Assembly: GCA_016748015.1 (NCBI GenBank)
Contig: JAAOMT010000072.1
Span: forward strand, 1,163 to 65,162
DNA from: Geosiphon pyriformis
Taxonomy: Eukaryota > Glomeromycota > Glomeromycetes > Archaeosporales > Geosiphonaceae
Reading direction: 5' to 3'
DNA length: 64,000 nucleotides
Of this stretch, positions 32,831-44,156 are shown piece by piece; positions within the stretch are counted from its first letter, which is position 1; every line of letters starts with the position of its first letter. The translations under genes and the position numbers were made by a program. The notes beneath the pieces were generated by a model. That model saw nothing but the letters and a program-made list of their open reading frames with translations, was not told where the DNA came from and did not search any database.

Positions 32831-34097
32831 AACTCGCCCCATCTATTTGAAGCCTTATCAATCCAATCAACACAATAATGAGTTTATCAAAAAAGAGATA
32901 AACTGGATGAAAGATCTTGGATTCATACAAGAAACCAAGAGTGAATGGGCTTTCCCAGTTGTAGTGGTATCCAAGAAAGGTGGAACCCTACACTTCTGTG
33001 TTGACTACTGCCATCACTATAAGAAACATGTACCTACTCCCCAAAATTGATGCAATGCTAGATAAATTCAATAGTGCTGCTTTCTTCTCAACCATTGATT
33101 TAACTACTGGATTCTGGCAAGTAGAGATGGATCCAGAAAGCAAAAAGAAAACTGCCTTTATCACCAAGTATGGCACCTATAAATTCACAGTCATGCCTTT
33201 TGGTCTCAACACCTAATAGATAAAGTGTTTAAATCAGTAAAAAAAAACTTTGTTCTGGTTTACTTGGACGACATAATGGTATATTCAAAAACCTGAGATG
33301 AACACCTTGAACATTTACAGAAGGTTTTTGACCTGCTCAGAAATGCTGGCCTTAAGATCAGCCCAATCAAATCTTTCTTTGGATGCCAATCCACCCAATT
33401 TTTTGGTCATTTTGTTACAAAAAATGGAATTTTTCCTGACCCAGCTAAAGTTGAAAAAGTTCAAAACATTAGACAACCAATGAATGTTCCTGAACTATGC
33501 TCTTTCTTTGGTTTGGCCTCTTACTATTGCAAATTTATCAAGAATTTCACCAAAATTGCCTTTCCTTTCAATCAGCTACTCAAAAAAAATGTCAATTATC
33601 ACTGGAGCACTCATCAACAAAAAGCTTTTGAATTTTTGAAGGAAAAACTTGTTCTTGAACCAATTCTCAAACAACCTAATCTTGACCAACTTTTTATCCT
33701 CCACACTGATGTATCTGGTTATGGACTTGGTGCTGTCCTTTTACAAAAAGATGAAAATGGCAGAAAACATGCCATAGCATATGCCAGTAGATCCCTCATA
33801 CCAGTAGAAATAAACTATTCAGTTATTGAACAAGAATGTCTAGCAGTAGTTTGGGCTACCAACTACTGGGATCAATATTTTCTTGGTGCAAAATTCTTAG
33901 TGGTAACAGATCATCAAGCCTTGGTTTGGCTGCATAAGAAAAAGAAGCTAGAACACAAAAAAATAACTCACTGGATACTCCACTTGGATGAATTTGACTA
34001 TGATATTCAATACTACAAAGGAGCAAATCATCAAAACGCCAATGCTCTATCTAGACTGACAGTACAACCTCTTAAACCAAACCAACTTAATTATTAG
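32831..34097 (+). pseudogene. pol: Reverse transcriptase-RNase H of A5, two deletions
   Basis: KPYQSNQ start, block A FSTIDLTTGFWQ, YLDDIMVYS and an RNase H with HTDVSGYGLGAV are readable. A ~11-base deletion near 33010 and a ~20-base deletion near 33210 break the frame, and a TGA follows near 33296. The RNase H portion from 33480 is open to the natural C-terminus and TAG at 34095. Confidence 0.87.
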
Positions 34098-34141
34098 TAA
34101 CTCCTTCATAAACAAACACAATAATGGACTTAGACAACTAC

Positions 34142-35418
34142 TCTGCTGGCTTATGGCAATATGCTGTGGTTCATTTCAAAGACACTTTTTTTGCTGCTGC
34201 TGCTGCTCTTATTTACTAGTCTGTGCTGGTTAAAAAAAACAGTGTTAGGATTCTCTCTGTTGTTAACCAAAATGATGTTATTTCTTCAAGAGATGCTTTT
34301 AAGGCTAAGTTGGTTAATCTTCTTTTTGGCTGTACTGCCTTTGAGATAAGTGATTTGGTCTTCCATATTGGTGGCCATACATGTTTCATTTCTTGCTCCC
34401 CTAAATCTTACCAACATTAATGCTTTGTTGTAATTATCTTTGATTCTTTGGAATCTTTGAATGCTGTTGTGTTAAAAACTGGTACCTTGCGTAGTTGCCA
34501 CATCTGGTGGGAAACTGCTAGATGTCACTATTGCTACAGATGTTAAGACTTGACTCATTTGGCTGTGGACTGCAAGAAGTTACCTCCTTTTCCATCCAAA
34601 CTAATTCCAACACTTCTGGTGGCCCCAAAATTTTCAAACTTTCATTTGCTAGATCAAAATTTTATGCCAAAGCTACTGCCTTTGTGGTTCCTTCTGTTGC
34701 TGCTGCTGCTAATATGAACTTGGATCTCAGTAGTCCCCCCAAAACTACAACACCTATGTTGCCTGTTGTCTTTTTTGCTCCCAATATTGTTGTTGAATTT
34801 AGGTTAGTGAACTGTCTGTGTTGATAAAATTTTTGGTTGAACCTGTTGATGCTCTGGTTGTGTTGGTTACCAAATTGCTGTCTACTCTATCTGCTGTGAA
34901 TGCATCAGTTAAGAAATGTGTGGCTGGGTTGGCTAAGCAAAATAAAGGCTTGGCTGCTGTTGCTTCCATAATGCAGAAAAAAATAACACATCTTGAGAAA
35001 AAATGTGAGTGGATCTGCTTGGAAGACACATCTGATAATAATGACATGGTTGATAATAATGACAATGATGATAAAAAATTTTCAGTCTATAATAACACCT
35101 TTGATATTATGATGTATCTTTGGGAAGATCAGCCTTCCAATATCAAATTCAGTCTTAATTAGACTGCTAAGTGGATGAGTGATATGGTTAAGAATAGTCA
35201 TGAGCTTGTTAGCATTATGGATAAGATATATGAATTAGATATGTTTGATATATTAAGTTGCAAAGGTAGTACTAATGTGTAGTTAGGGCTTTTCACTTGT
35301 GGTTAGCCATATTTTGTGATTTTGTATTATTGGGTAAGCTGACTTTATAAAAGTGCCACATTACTGTGGACATAACTAATAAATAACTGGTATAGCTACA
35401 CATTAACAAAAAAAAAAA
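34142..35418 (+). mobile_element. LX-N1 copy c, 3' half (moved by inversion)
   Basis: Begins mid-RRM (GLMAICCG for GLWQYAV region) at the CTGC joint with A5 integrase and runs through remnants of the knuckle region, the coiled coil, the Asp-rich tail and the 3' UTR to an A-tail. The 3' end TAGCTACACATTAAC matches LX. Its other half is at 39666-40792. Decayed: multiple frameshifts and stops. After the A-tail comes the target duplication CTTGGGTTTTTC. Confidence 0.87.
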
Positions 35419-36276
35419 CCTTGGGTTTTTCTTTCTAATTCCATGCACTATTTGGATATCAAGATAGGAGTTCTAAATTTAGTTTCAAACCAGATTATGA
35501 AAGAAGTGTTTTCTTTTTCAGTATTTGTTAGTGTTTATATAATAATTTTTTGGTGAGCACTAGCATTGGTTTTTTGTAAAAACCAAGTAGCAGGAGAGTC
35601 TTGGAAATAGCCACCAATAATTTAGAACTTGTACTCATTATCATATTGATTGGCAATAGCTGTTCTTTCAAAATCATCTAACCAATCAATTAGGTCTTGT
35701 GTATTACCTTTAAATAAAGGTAGTGGTGTATTATTTCTTTGCTCTAAAGCAGTTTGTATGCTCTAGAGGGCGATCAGAATGTTTTGTTGTATGTGGTTAT
35801 TAGCCATTAGTTCAGAAGTAGCTGTTTGTATAGAATGTTTTGATTTACTTAAGAAGAGATCAAAAACAAGAGCAGTTTGATAGCTTTCTTCTTCTGTTTC
35901 AAAGAGTGTTTCAGCTAACTGATGGGCAGCAATCCAAATGTAAATTTGGTAATTTAGGTATTCAGAATCAGGAAACTGTTGTTCAAAGGTTGTGAAGTAT
36001 AAAAGCTGATTGATACTGTTGTTTTTTTCTTCAAAGTTGTCTTTAAAATAAGCTTGGTCAAAGTAATAGATTGTATAGGCTGTATAGGTTTCAGCTAAAT
36101 GCTTGTTCAAAAACTAGTTCCAAAAGTCTTGGAATTGTCTGCTGGATTGTTCTTCAATGGGAAAGCAAATCAAGCAGGAAGGCAAAAGATTGAGTTTAAT
36201 AAAGTCTAGATTGTTTTTGTTGTGTGCTTTAAAGTATTCTTTTAATTGTTGTGGCAAGTATGAATAATCACCTATA
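35419..36276 (-). pseudogene. gag: gag N-terminal part of A6
   Basis: The segment NKHLAETYTAYTIYYFDQAYF is clear. The start ATG is ATA, and many stops have arisen from CAA, CAG and TGG codons. It ends where the N1 tail begins. Confidence 0.82.
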
Positions 36277-36327
36277 CAATAAAAAACAAAGTGGATTTTG
36301 ACAACCTTACAGAGAGCACCACTTTTA

Positions 36328-36984
36328 TGTTATAGGTTAAAATAACAAGCTAATGGATAGCAAGAGAAAACAGAATTGTAGGATGATGATAGGAATCAAA
36401 AAAAATTCAACTTCAAAGAGTAAATTGAATAAGTATGAATTCAATATGTGAGATCAGTCTCATAAAATATCTCAGTTGCTATACTTTTCAAAAAATAACT
36501 GGGGAATTTGAAGGTAGAAGGATAGTCCATACTGTTAACAAATGATAACACACTGGTATAATTCTATGCCTCATGTTGGCACTCTTAGAATTCAATATTA
36601 GGTATTGGATATACTCTTTAGTCATATTTTATTCAATAATCTTCAAATGCTACAATTACACATTTCAAGAAAAAGATAGGGAATAACCAACAAGTAATTT
36701 TTTATCCAAAGATGTTTGAATACTTAAAGGTAGGAAAAGAGAAATTAGTAATAAAAGAAGGATTGAAATAAAGTTGTTATTTTATTTCTTTAATTCTTAC
36801 ATGCTTTTCTACAGCTAAGAGATTCATTGCTTATATAACTATCAAAAGTGGTTAATAATCAGGTCAATGGTCAGGTCATTGATCAGATCAATGATCACTA
36901 TTTAAAAATAGAATGGCTAATTATATGACATTAATAACTAATACATGTAATAATTAATAAGAAGTATAGGTTTCAACTATAACA
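36328..36984 (-). repeat. 5' LTR of A6 (inverted)
   Basis: TGTTATAGG at the left and TATAACA at the right edge in plus coordinates. U3 repeats at 36849-36896. TATA on the minus strand near 36830 reads TATATAAG with one change. Confidence 0.85.
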
Positions 36985-37060
36985 ACACTACTATTAAGCA
37001 TTTCTGTTTAATAACTAAATAGTTTTGTTCTGCTGGTAAAAGTGTTTTACTTGCATATAC
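36985..37060 (-). pseudogene. RNase H fragment of A4 (inverted)
   Basis: Reads YASKTLLPAEQNYLVIKQK on the minus strand, which is what should follow the A4 piece ending at 29140. It sits between the A6 and A5 LTRs, showing both elements landed in A4. Confidence 0.8.
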
Positions 37061-37703
37061 TGTTACGAATTGGAGTAATAAGCTAATGAATAGCAAAGGA
37101 GAACAGGATTGTAGGATGATGAAAGGAATCAAAGGGAATTCAACTTCAAAGAATGAATTGAATAAGTATGAATTCAATGTGTGAGATTAGTCTCATAAAA
37201 TATCTCAGTCGCTATACTTTTCAAAGATAACTGGGGAATTTGAAGGTAGAGAAATAATCTGTACTGTCAACAAATAATCACACTTGGTATAATTTTATAC
37301 CTCACGTCAGCACTCTTAGAATTCAATATCAAGTATCAAATGTGCTTTTCAGTCACATTTTATTCAATAATCTCCAAATGTTGCAATTATACATTTCAGA
37401 AAAAGAGTAAGGAATAACCAACAAGTAATCTTTTATCTTTAAGATGTTCAGATACTTGAAAGTAGGGAAAGAAAAATTAGCGATAAGAGAAGGATTGAAA
37501 TAAAAGTTGTTATTTTATTTATTTGATTTCCTTGATTTCTTCATACTTTTCTACAGCTAAGAGATTCATTGCTTATATAGCTGTCAAAAGTGGTCAATAA
37601 TTAGGTCAATAATCACTTACTAAAAATAGAATGGCTAATTTATATGACATCAGTGGCTAATACATGTGATAATTAATAAGAAGTATAAGTTTCAACTGTA
37701 ATA
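37061..37703 (-). repeat. 3' LTR of A5 (inverted)
   Basis: Begins (minus strand) TATTACAGTTGAAACTTATAC, the private variant of the A5 5' LTR, and ends TTCGTAACA. Two U3 repeat units remain near 37590-37615. Confidence 0.88.
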
Positions 37704-38425
37704 TCATCCTCTCCAAAAAGATTGAGCTCTGGCAAAATTAAGCTATTTATGGTGTAATCTATTGGAAAGGTTTTATCTAACTCAAATCTAACTAGTTTGT
37801 TGAAGTCTTTTGTCGATAAGATATATAACACTTGAGGTGAAATGAGTTTTGTATCCAGAAGACCAAATCTTTGTATTAGAGTTTTGGCTCTTCTAGCAAT
37901 AGTTAAAACTCTTGAGACATCTAACTGTATAATGCCCAAAATTTCTGCCTGTATCTCTGAAGTTGTTTTCTTCATAAGTTTCATATCCTCTATGATTTCA
38001 CCAAGGTGACCATAGAGTTCTAATTGTCTTCCATATGACAAGTTTTTGTCTATGGATAAGATTTCTTGAAGTGTTTTTCCAATTGTGTTGGAAGGTAAGA
38101 GTATAGCTGCTGTTATACTTTCAAACAGATATTTATCCATTTTACTACCAATTTTTTCTCTTCTGGTAGTGGTTTTCTTTGGTTTAATAACAGTATGTGT
38201 TCCACTGTTATCAGTTATGGTGGTTTGTTTTCCAATGGTCAGAGTAGCATTTGGATAGTTTTTGATCCAATACTTATGAAGAGTATAGAAAGCATTTTGA
38301 ATGTTTTGATCTAGAAAATAATTGTTTATATTGATTGAAGATATCTCTGTTTTGGGAATAATGCATTTATTTATACTTGATTTTTGCTGATCATTTGAGT
38401 CGGTATTACCATAACAGGCAGCCAA
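37673..38425 (-). CDS. Accessory ORF of A5, intact (250 aa)
   Basis: The only uninterrupted family A copy of this ORF. Opens at TTG just after a TGA in its frame, overlapping the integrase end in the -1 frame, and stops inside the 3' LTR (ETYTSY). There is no ATG at the start; the ATG used in A1 is ATA here. Segments: NIQNAFYTLHKYWIKNYPNA, TLTIGKQTTITDNSG, basic KKTTTRREK, helical region around LYGHLGEIIEDMKLMKK, and PQVLYILSTKDFNKLVRFE. No signal peptide or membrane span seen, and no match to a family I know. Could be a fusion tail of integrase via frameshifting, or a separate protein. Confidence 0.75.
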   Translation of the reverse strand: MAACYGNTDSNDQQKSSINKCIIPKTEISSININNYFLDQNIQNAFYTLHKYWIKNYPNATLTIGKQTTITDNSGTHTVIKPKKTTTRREKIGSKMDKYLFESITAAILLPSNTIGKTLQEILSIDKNLSYGRQLELYGHLGEIIEDMKLMKKTTSEIQAEILGIIQLDVSRVLTIARRAKTLIQRFGLLDTKLISPQVLYILSTKDFNKLVRFELDKTFPIDYTINSLILPELNLFGEDDITVETYTSY

Positions 38426-39665
38426 TCAAGTCATTTATGATATTTCTTGAGTTGTGTACCATAAACAGAATGATTATTGAAGATTGTTCTGGATTGATCT
38501 TGAAGAATATAAGAATTATTGTTCAAAACTTTGTTAACTATAAAGGGTTCTTTCTACTGGTTAGAGAATTTATCACCATAAACATTGTCTCTATCTGAAC
38601 AGTATTCCAATACCAAGTTACCAACACTTAAAGAAAATGTTTTATAGGTTTTCTTTTTCTTAAGTTTTTCTTGGAACTGTTTTATCTTTTCAAAAGCAAT
38701 TATTCGTGCTTCTACTAAGGAGTCAAGAATGGTACCAAGTCTTTTTTGCAAAATGTCTTTGTAATTTCCTATTGTGATCTCTTCAAAGAGTATTGTTTCA
38801 ATATTAGTTTTTATTGGTAGTGTTGCCATGTGTCCATAAAGCAGATAAAAAGGTTTATAACTTGTTATGTCATGATTCACAGTTCTATAAGCAAACAATG
38901 CTGAAGGCAGTACTTTGTTCCATAAATTTGTTTCTTTACTGGTTTTGGCTAGAATTTCACATAATGTTCTATTGAAATGTTCTACTAGGCCATTTGTTTG
39001 GAGGTGATAAAAGGAGAAAAGTTTATAATGTATTCCCATTTTTCTACAAAGTTCTTCAACTAGTGTACTGAAAAAAGCTTTTTTTCTATCAAATAAAAGT
39101 TTTTTAGAGCAGCCATAATGGCAGATAATATCTTTATAAATAAAATTGGCTATTGAGACTGCTGTTTGTTCTGAAGTGGCTCTTGTTTTTACCCACTTTG
39201 TAAGATAGTCGGTAGCTGTAATAATATATCTGTTGCCATCAGGAATAATTGTTAAAGATCCAACAACATCTATACCAATTCTGTCAAAGAGTTGACCAAC
39301 AGAAATTGGATGGATGTCTTCTTTGCAATTGGGTTTGCCTCTTCTTTGGCAGATGTCACAGGTTTTAATGTATTCAGCAATGTCTTTTTCCAAGGTAGGC
39401 CAATAATAACAAGCTAAAGTTTTTTGAATTGTTTTTGTTTTTCCAAAGTGTCCAGCTAATGGGTCAGTATGCATATTATATATTACAATTTTTCTTTCTT
39501 CAAATCTGATAACTCTTTGGGAGCAGTCAGAATTTTTTCTGTTTCTTTTATATAATTGGTTCTGGTGGATCAAATAAAAATTTGATTGTTTGTGCAAATG
39601 TTTTTTTTGCTGTTGAGTGTATTCAGGTGGGTATTGTCCTTTACCCAAAAATTTCATTAAGGCAG
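38388..39665 (-). pseudogene. int: Integrase of A5 (inverted), one stop
   Basis: Its frame now starts inside LX-N1 ORF1, because the inversion joined ...TSVKLK to SALMKFLGKG. The zinc domain (HTDPLAGHFG, CDICQRRG), the core Asp (GIDVVGSL), the second Asp (LLFDRKKAF) and Glu (GLVEHFNRTL) are all present. A TAG for Trp after GDKFSNQ ends the open frame at 38554, and a TGA lies near the end. The fused N1-integrase frame is 430 codons and has no reason to be functional. Confidence 0.88.
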
Positions 39666-40792
39666 ACTTTAACTTGACAGAAGTGATAACACCAAAAATG
39701 CCAAGAGCAGATTTAATGTCATCAGAGAAGGTACCCAAAGGTACATCATAAAGTGCAACTGACAAAGAGGGGGAAGAAACAGAGACCACACCAGAAGACC
39801 ATGCAATCTTAAGAATGGTCAAAAAAACTTTATCACCAATGGCCACTTTGGTGGCACTATTTAGACTCTTCTAAGATGCAAATTCCACACAGAACAACTT
39901 GATAGCATTTCATGAAACAAATTTAAGCCCAATACAACCAGGCAGCAACTAAAACAAAAAACTAAGCAAGGCCATCTTGATCTTAAATGTAGTACCAGAT
40001 ACAAAATTGAAGGCCACCCAACCAGAGAACTTTTGACAACCATTTACATTCTTCTAAGCACTACTATCAGCAGCACCAGAAATTGGGGAAGGAGCAGTTA
40101 ATTCCATTTCCATCTGATCAGCCCAATTTTTGAGATTATCTGAAATAATGGGCTGTTTTGTTACTGAGATTGGCAATGATCTGCTGGAGAGTATCACATC
40201 AGACAACATAGCAAGTAGTTGATCTTGGCCTATCTTAGAAGATGTGCCACTGCTGTTGCCATCCATATCAGGAAGAGAGCTGGCTACTGCTGTGAAGATC
40301 TTACCAAAGATCTTATTTGGAACCACAAAGGGGTTCGATATAACCATAGCAGTTGTGACTGTCTGCTACTGTTTTTTGGAATTTTTTGCTTTCATGGCCA
40401 TTTGTGAAGTAGTAGAAGTAGTAGTAGTAGTGGAAGTAGTGAGAGTGAAAAAAACCAGCTTGTTAACTGGTTTGTTATTAAAAATTTTTGGGCTTTTAGA
40501 AGTAGTAAAGACAACACTGGGACTAATCTGAGTATGTCTTTTGGAAGAAACTTTGACTGAAGAAGAACTACCAGCCAAAGGTGAAAAAAATGAACCAGAA
40601 GCCATTAAAGGCAGCTTTTCACTAATATTTTTTAAAAAAAATGTAGCCAGAACATTTTGTCTAGCTGCTTTAATAACTGAAAACCTTTTTTATGTTGAAA
40701 CTTTATTAGTTACTATAGGAAAAGTAACATTTGCAACTTTTTTACTCTTAGCTCTAGTTGTGGTCATAAAATTTAGAAGAAAAAGAGTTTTT
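39666..40792 (-). mobile_element. LX-N1 copy d, 5' half
   Basis: Runs from the common N1 5' end (AAAAACTCTTTTTCTTC) to the RRM, where it switches to A5 integrase at CTGC. It carries the N-terminal region, LPDMDGNSSGTS, and WADQMEMEL with several stops. It is followed by 16 unexplained bases and then the target duplication GAAAAACCCAAG (40809-40820), matching 35420-35431 on the other strand. Confidence 0.86.
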
Positions 40793-40808
40793 ATGCTGAA
40801 ATCAAGCT

Positions 40809-41520
40809 GAAAAACCCAAGATCTTGGTGAAGTTGTAACTGAATATGCCAAAGCAATCAGAAAGTTAATTAAATGAGTAGACTCTAAAAGGAACTGAACA
40901 GAAAAACAAAAGATTTATTCTTTTACAAAAGGATTGAGAACTGATCTTTTATATGCTCTTTGGTCTCTCTTGGCTCCGAAAAACCATCTTATAATGAATA
41001 TGGCCATTGAACTAGCCCAACAAATTGAAGACAACCAAAAAATGCACTTGGAATTCACATTACCAGTTTTTGCTCCTGTTTTTGTTATGGCTTCTGTTCC
41101 TCAAATGGCTGCTACTTCTTTTATTATCCAAACTTCAGATCACAATAAACAATTGATAGATAGACTCACAGCTAATCTTGTCTGGTTATTAGAACCCTTA
41201 GCCCAAGCAGTCAGAGATAATTAGCAACTATAAAGACTTAGATTTGAACCCCATTTTAATTAGCCCCAGCAACTTTCTTATTAAAGACAGCAAAATTGTG
41301 GTTCACTTGTGTGCTATCACTGTAGATTAACTAGACACTTTTCCAGAGATCGCAACAATCCTCTATTGCTTCCTTCAGTTTCTAGAAACAATAACAATCA
41401 AACTAACAGAATTATTAACAACAATGCCCCCAATTAAAGACCCAATCATGCCAATATCAATTTCTTTAAAGAGGATCCCCTAGTTAAAACCACTGTTTAT
41501 TAGCCTTTAAACTGGTAAGT
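40809..41520 (+). pseudogene. gag: gag C-terminal part of A6
   Basis: Continues from 35419. LRTDLLYALWSLL, ANLVWLLEPLAQAV and a knuckle CYHC-RLTRHFSRDR (degraded) are recognisable. Stops are mostly TAG/TAA for Gln and Trp. The end is PLNW-TAA where other copies have TAG. The slip heptamer TTTAAAC at 41506-41512 is unchanged. Confidence 0.85.
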
Positions 41521-42890
41521 ATATCTCCAAAGAGTAAGAGTGCAAGCCAACCAGAAGAAAACTTTTTTTATGCTTTTAATCTAACTAATGATGACTATGA
41601 CATGAATGAACTAGCAATCAACATCTCTAAATTAACAAAAAAAAAGAAAAAACCCAAGGTTGATTTTGTTTTGGATCTAAACAAAGCATTCAAATAAACT
41701 GCTAATAACATTAAGTCATCAAAGACTAAAGTTTTTAAAAATCCTCCAAAGTTGGAATCTCCAGAAATAGTACAAAAATCTGGTCCCTATCCTGTTTTTA
41801 AAGATCTCATGGAAATCAGAAAAGATCTTCACAAATCATTGATACTAAAAAAAAAAACACCAAAGACTAACAAATGCCTCCACCAAGTTGAACTTGCTAA
41901 CAACAGCAATGTCACATCTTTAATTTGTAAAGCTCAAATGGCTGGTTACTTTATTGATTTGATCCTAGACAGTGGATTATCGGTTAGTGTAATTGCCAAA
42001 CACTTTCTTAAAACAATTGGCAGAAAGATTGATGAATCTTCTACTTGACCAATGACCAATATACATGATAACAAGAAGAAAGATCTGGACATAGTCAAAG
42101 CTGTTTCTGTTCATATTAATGGTATTAGCATTAAAACTGACATGGAGATATCTGAAGCCAAGAAATACACAATAATTATTGGCAATAAATAACTTAAGAA
42201 AGCAAAAGCTCTCCTTAACTATAAACTTTGTAAGCTGATCATCAGATGTAATAAAAAGCCCATTGTGATTAAATGCTGTCATTAGACAACTCCTTTAGTA
42301 CCCAAGCAAAACCAAGAAGAAAAACAATCAAATGAATCAGAAGATGATAAAAACAATAAAGAAGAACAAGAAAAAACTGCTAAACTTGTCTATACTATTT
42401 TTACCAACAATGGCAAGCCACTGGACAATATTAAAGCTAACAAAAAAGGAATCATAGTAAATAGCAAGCTAATCTACTGGTCTTATTATAATATTCTCAA
42501 AAGAATTTTTGATAAAAAACCTGGCAAGAAAGCAAAATACAGTTATTGGTGGCATGACCCTTGTGCCAGGTGCTAGTGCAATAAACTTTTGTATTTTCCT
42601 AGTAATGAATACAAGTTTTGTCTAATCTATTACAAAAATTAAAAGCCAATTAGTTTAATACCCAGAGAAGAACTAAAAGAAATACAAAAATCATTTGAAA
42701 AAAAACCATCTAAAATCCAATTATTAGTTTTAAAACAAAGAGAATCTTTCTCTGAAGAAAGAAAAGTGAACATTGAAAATCTGTTGGCTAAAAATAGCCC
42801 AGTTATCTCAAAAAAAAGTGACACCCTTGGACAAACCCATGTAATACAACACACTATTACTATAAAAAAAACTCATTCCATCTATTTAAA
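41513..42890 (+). pseudogene. pol: pol N-terminal part of A6: protease and Cys-rich region
   Basis: The retropepsin motif reads LILDSGLSVSVI. A ~40-base deletion near 41815 and numerous stops are present. Compared with A1, most differences are G-to-A or C-to-T. The Cys-rich block near 42560-42625 has lost several Cys codons. Confidence 0.83.
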
Positions 42891-44140
42891 GCCTTATTAA
42901 TCCAATTGATACAATAATAAGTTTATCAAGAAAGAGATAAACCAGATAAAAGATCTTGGGTTCATACAAAAAACCAAGAGTAAATGAGCTTTTCCAGTTG
43001 TAATGATATCCAAGAAAGGTGGAACTCTATGCTTCTGTGTCAACTACCACCAATTAAATGCCATCACTATAAGAGATATGTACTTACTTCCCAAAATTGA
43101 TGCAATGCTAGACAAATTCAATGGTGCTGCTTTCTTCTCAACTATTGACTTAACTGCTGAATTTTGGCAAGTAGAAATAGATTCAGAAAGCAGAAAGAAA
43201 ACTGCCTTTATCACCAAGTATGGCACCTACGAATTAACAGTTATGCTTTTTGGTCTCACAAATACCTCTCCCATCTTTTAACACCTAATAGACAAAGTGT
43301 TTGAATCAGTAAAAGAAAATTTTGTTCTGGTCTACTTGGACGACATAATAGTATACTCAAAAACCTGGAATGAACACCTTGAACACTTGCAAAAAGTTTT
43401 TGATCTCCTTAAAAATGCTGGTCTTAAAATCAATCCAATCAAATCTTTTTTTGGATGTCAATCCACCCAGTTTCTTGGTCATTTCATTACAAAAGATAGA
43501 ATCTTCCCTGATCTAGCTAGGTTAAAAAAGTCTAGAACATTAGACAACCAATAAATATTCTTAAACTATGTTTTTTTCTTGGTTTGGCTTTTTACTATTG
43601 CAAATTTATTAAAGATTTTTCCAAAATCATCTTTTTACTCAATCAGCTACTCAGAAAAAATGTCAATTATTATTGGGGCATTTATTAACAAAAAGCTTTT
43701 GAAATTTTGAAGGAAAAACTTGTTACTAAACCAATTCTCAAACAACTTGACTTGAACCAATCTTTCATTCTTTATATTGATACATCTGGCTATAAACTTG
43801 GTGCTGTTTTCTTACAGAAAAATAAAGATGACAGAGAACATACTATAGCATATGCCAGTAAATTCCTCACACCAGCAGAAAAGAATTATTCAGTAACTGA
43901 ACAAAAATGCTTAATAGTAGTTTGGAGTTACTAGAATTAATATCTTCTTGGTATAAAATTTTTAGTGATAACAGATTATCAAGCTTTGGTTTGGCTGTGC
44001 AATAAAAAAAAGCTGGAACACAAATGAATAACTCGCTGAATACTCAACTTGAATGAATTTGACTATAATATTCAACACTACAAAAGAGCAAATTATCAAA
44101 ATGCCAATACTTTCTCTAGACTTACCATCCAGTGACTCTT
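42891..44140 (+). pseudogene. pol: Reverse transcriptase-RNase H of A6
   Basis: FSTIDLTAEFWQ, YLDDIIVYSKTW and RNase H start YIDTSGYKLGAV (His to Tyr) are readable in a frame broken by stops at about 42898, 43279, 43552 and later. Clearly dead. Confidence 0.86.
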
Positions 44141-44156
44141 TTTTTAACAAACACAA

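Larger units (their letters stand above)
29141..34147 (+). mobile_element. Ty3/Gypsy family A, copy A5, 5' part up to an inversion break
   Basis: LTR, primer site, gag, protease and RT-RNase H on the plus strand, stopping eight codons into integrase at ACTCTGCT. The missing integrase, accessory ORF and 3' LTR are at 37061-39665 on the minus strand. Both LTRs share the private start T(G/A)TTACAGTTGAAACTTATAC, which ties the two parts together. Confidence 0.9.
35419..36984 (-). mobile_element. A6 5' part (LTR and gag start), inverted
   Basis: The minus strand holds a family A 5' LTR (36328-36984), primer site near 36304-36321 and the gag N-terminal half down to 35419. Gag continues at 40809 on the plus strand after the N1 insertion, so this is the displaced 5' end of A6. 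The LTR start TGTTATAGTTGAAACC is the same as in the A6 3' LTR at 56023. Confidence 0.83.

Noticed and set aside
38554-39846. A 430-codon open frame that could be read as a novel RRM-integrase fusion protein.
   Set aside because: It is produced by the inversion joint; the reciprocal half sits at 34142 and removing the inversion separates the two proteins.
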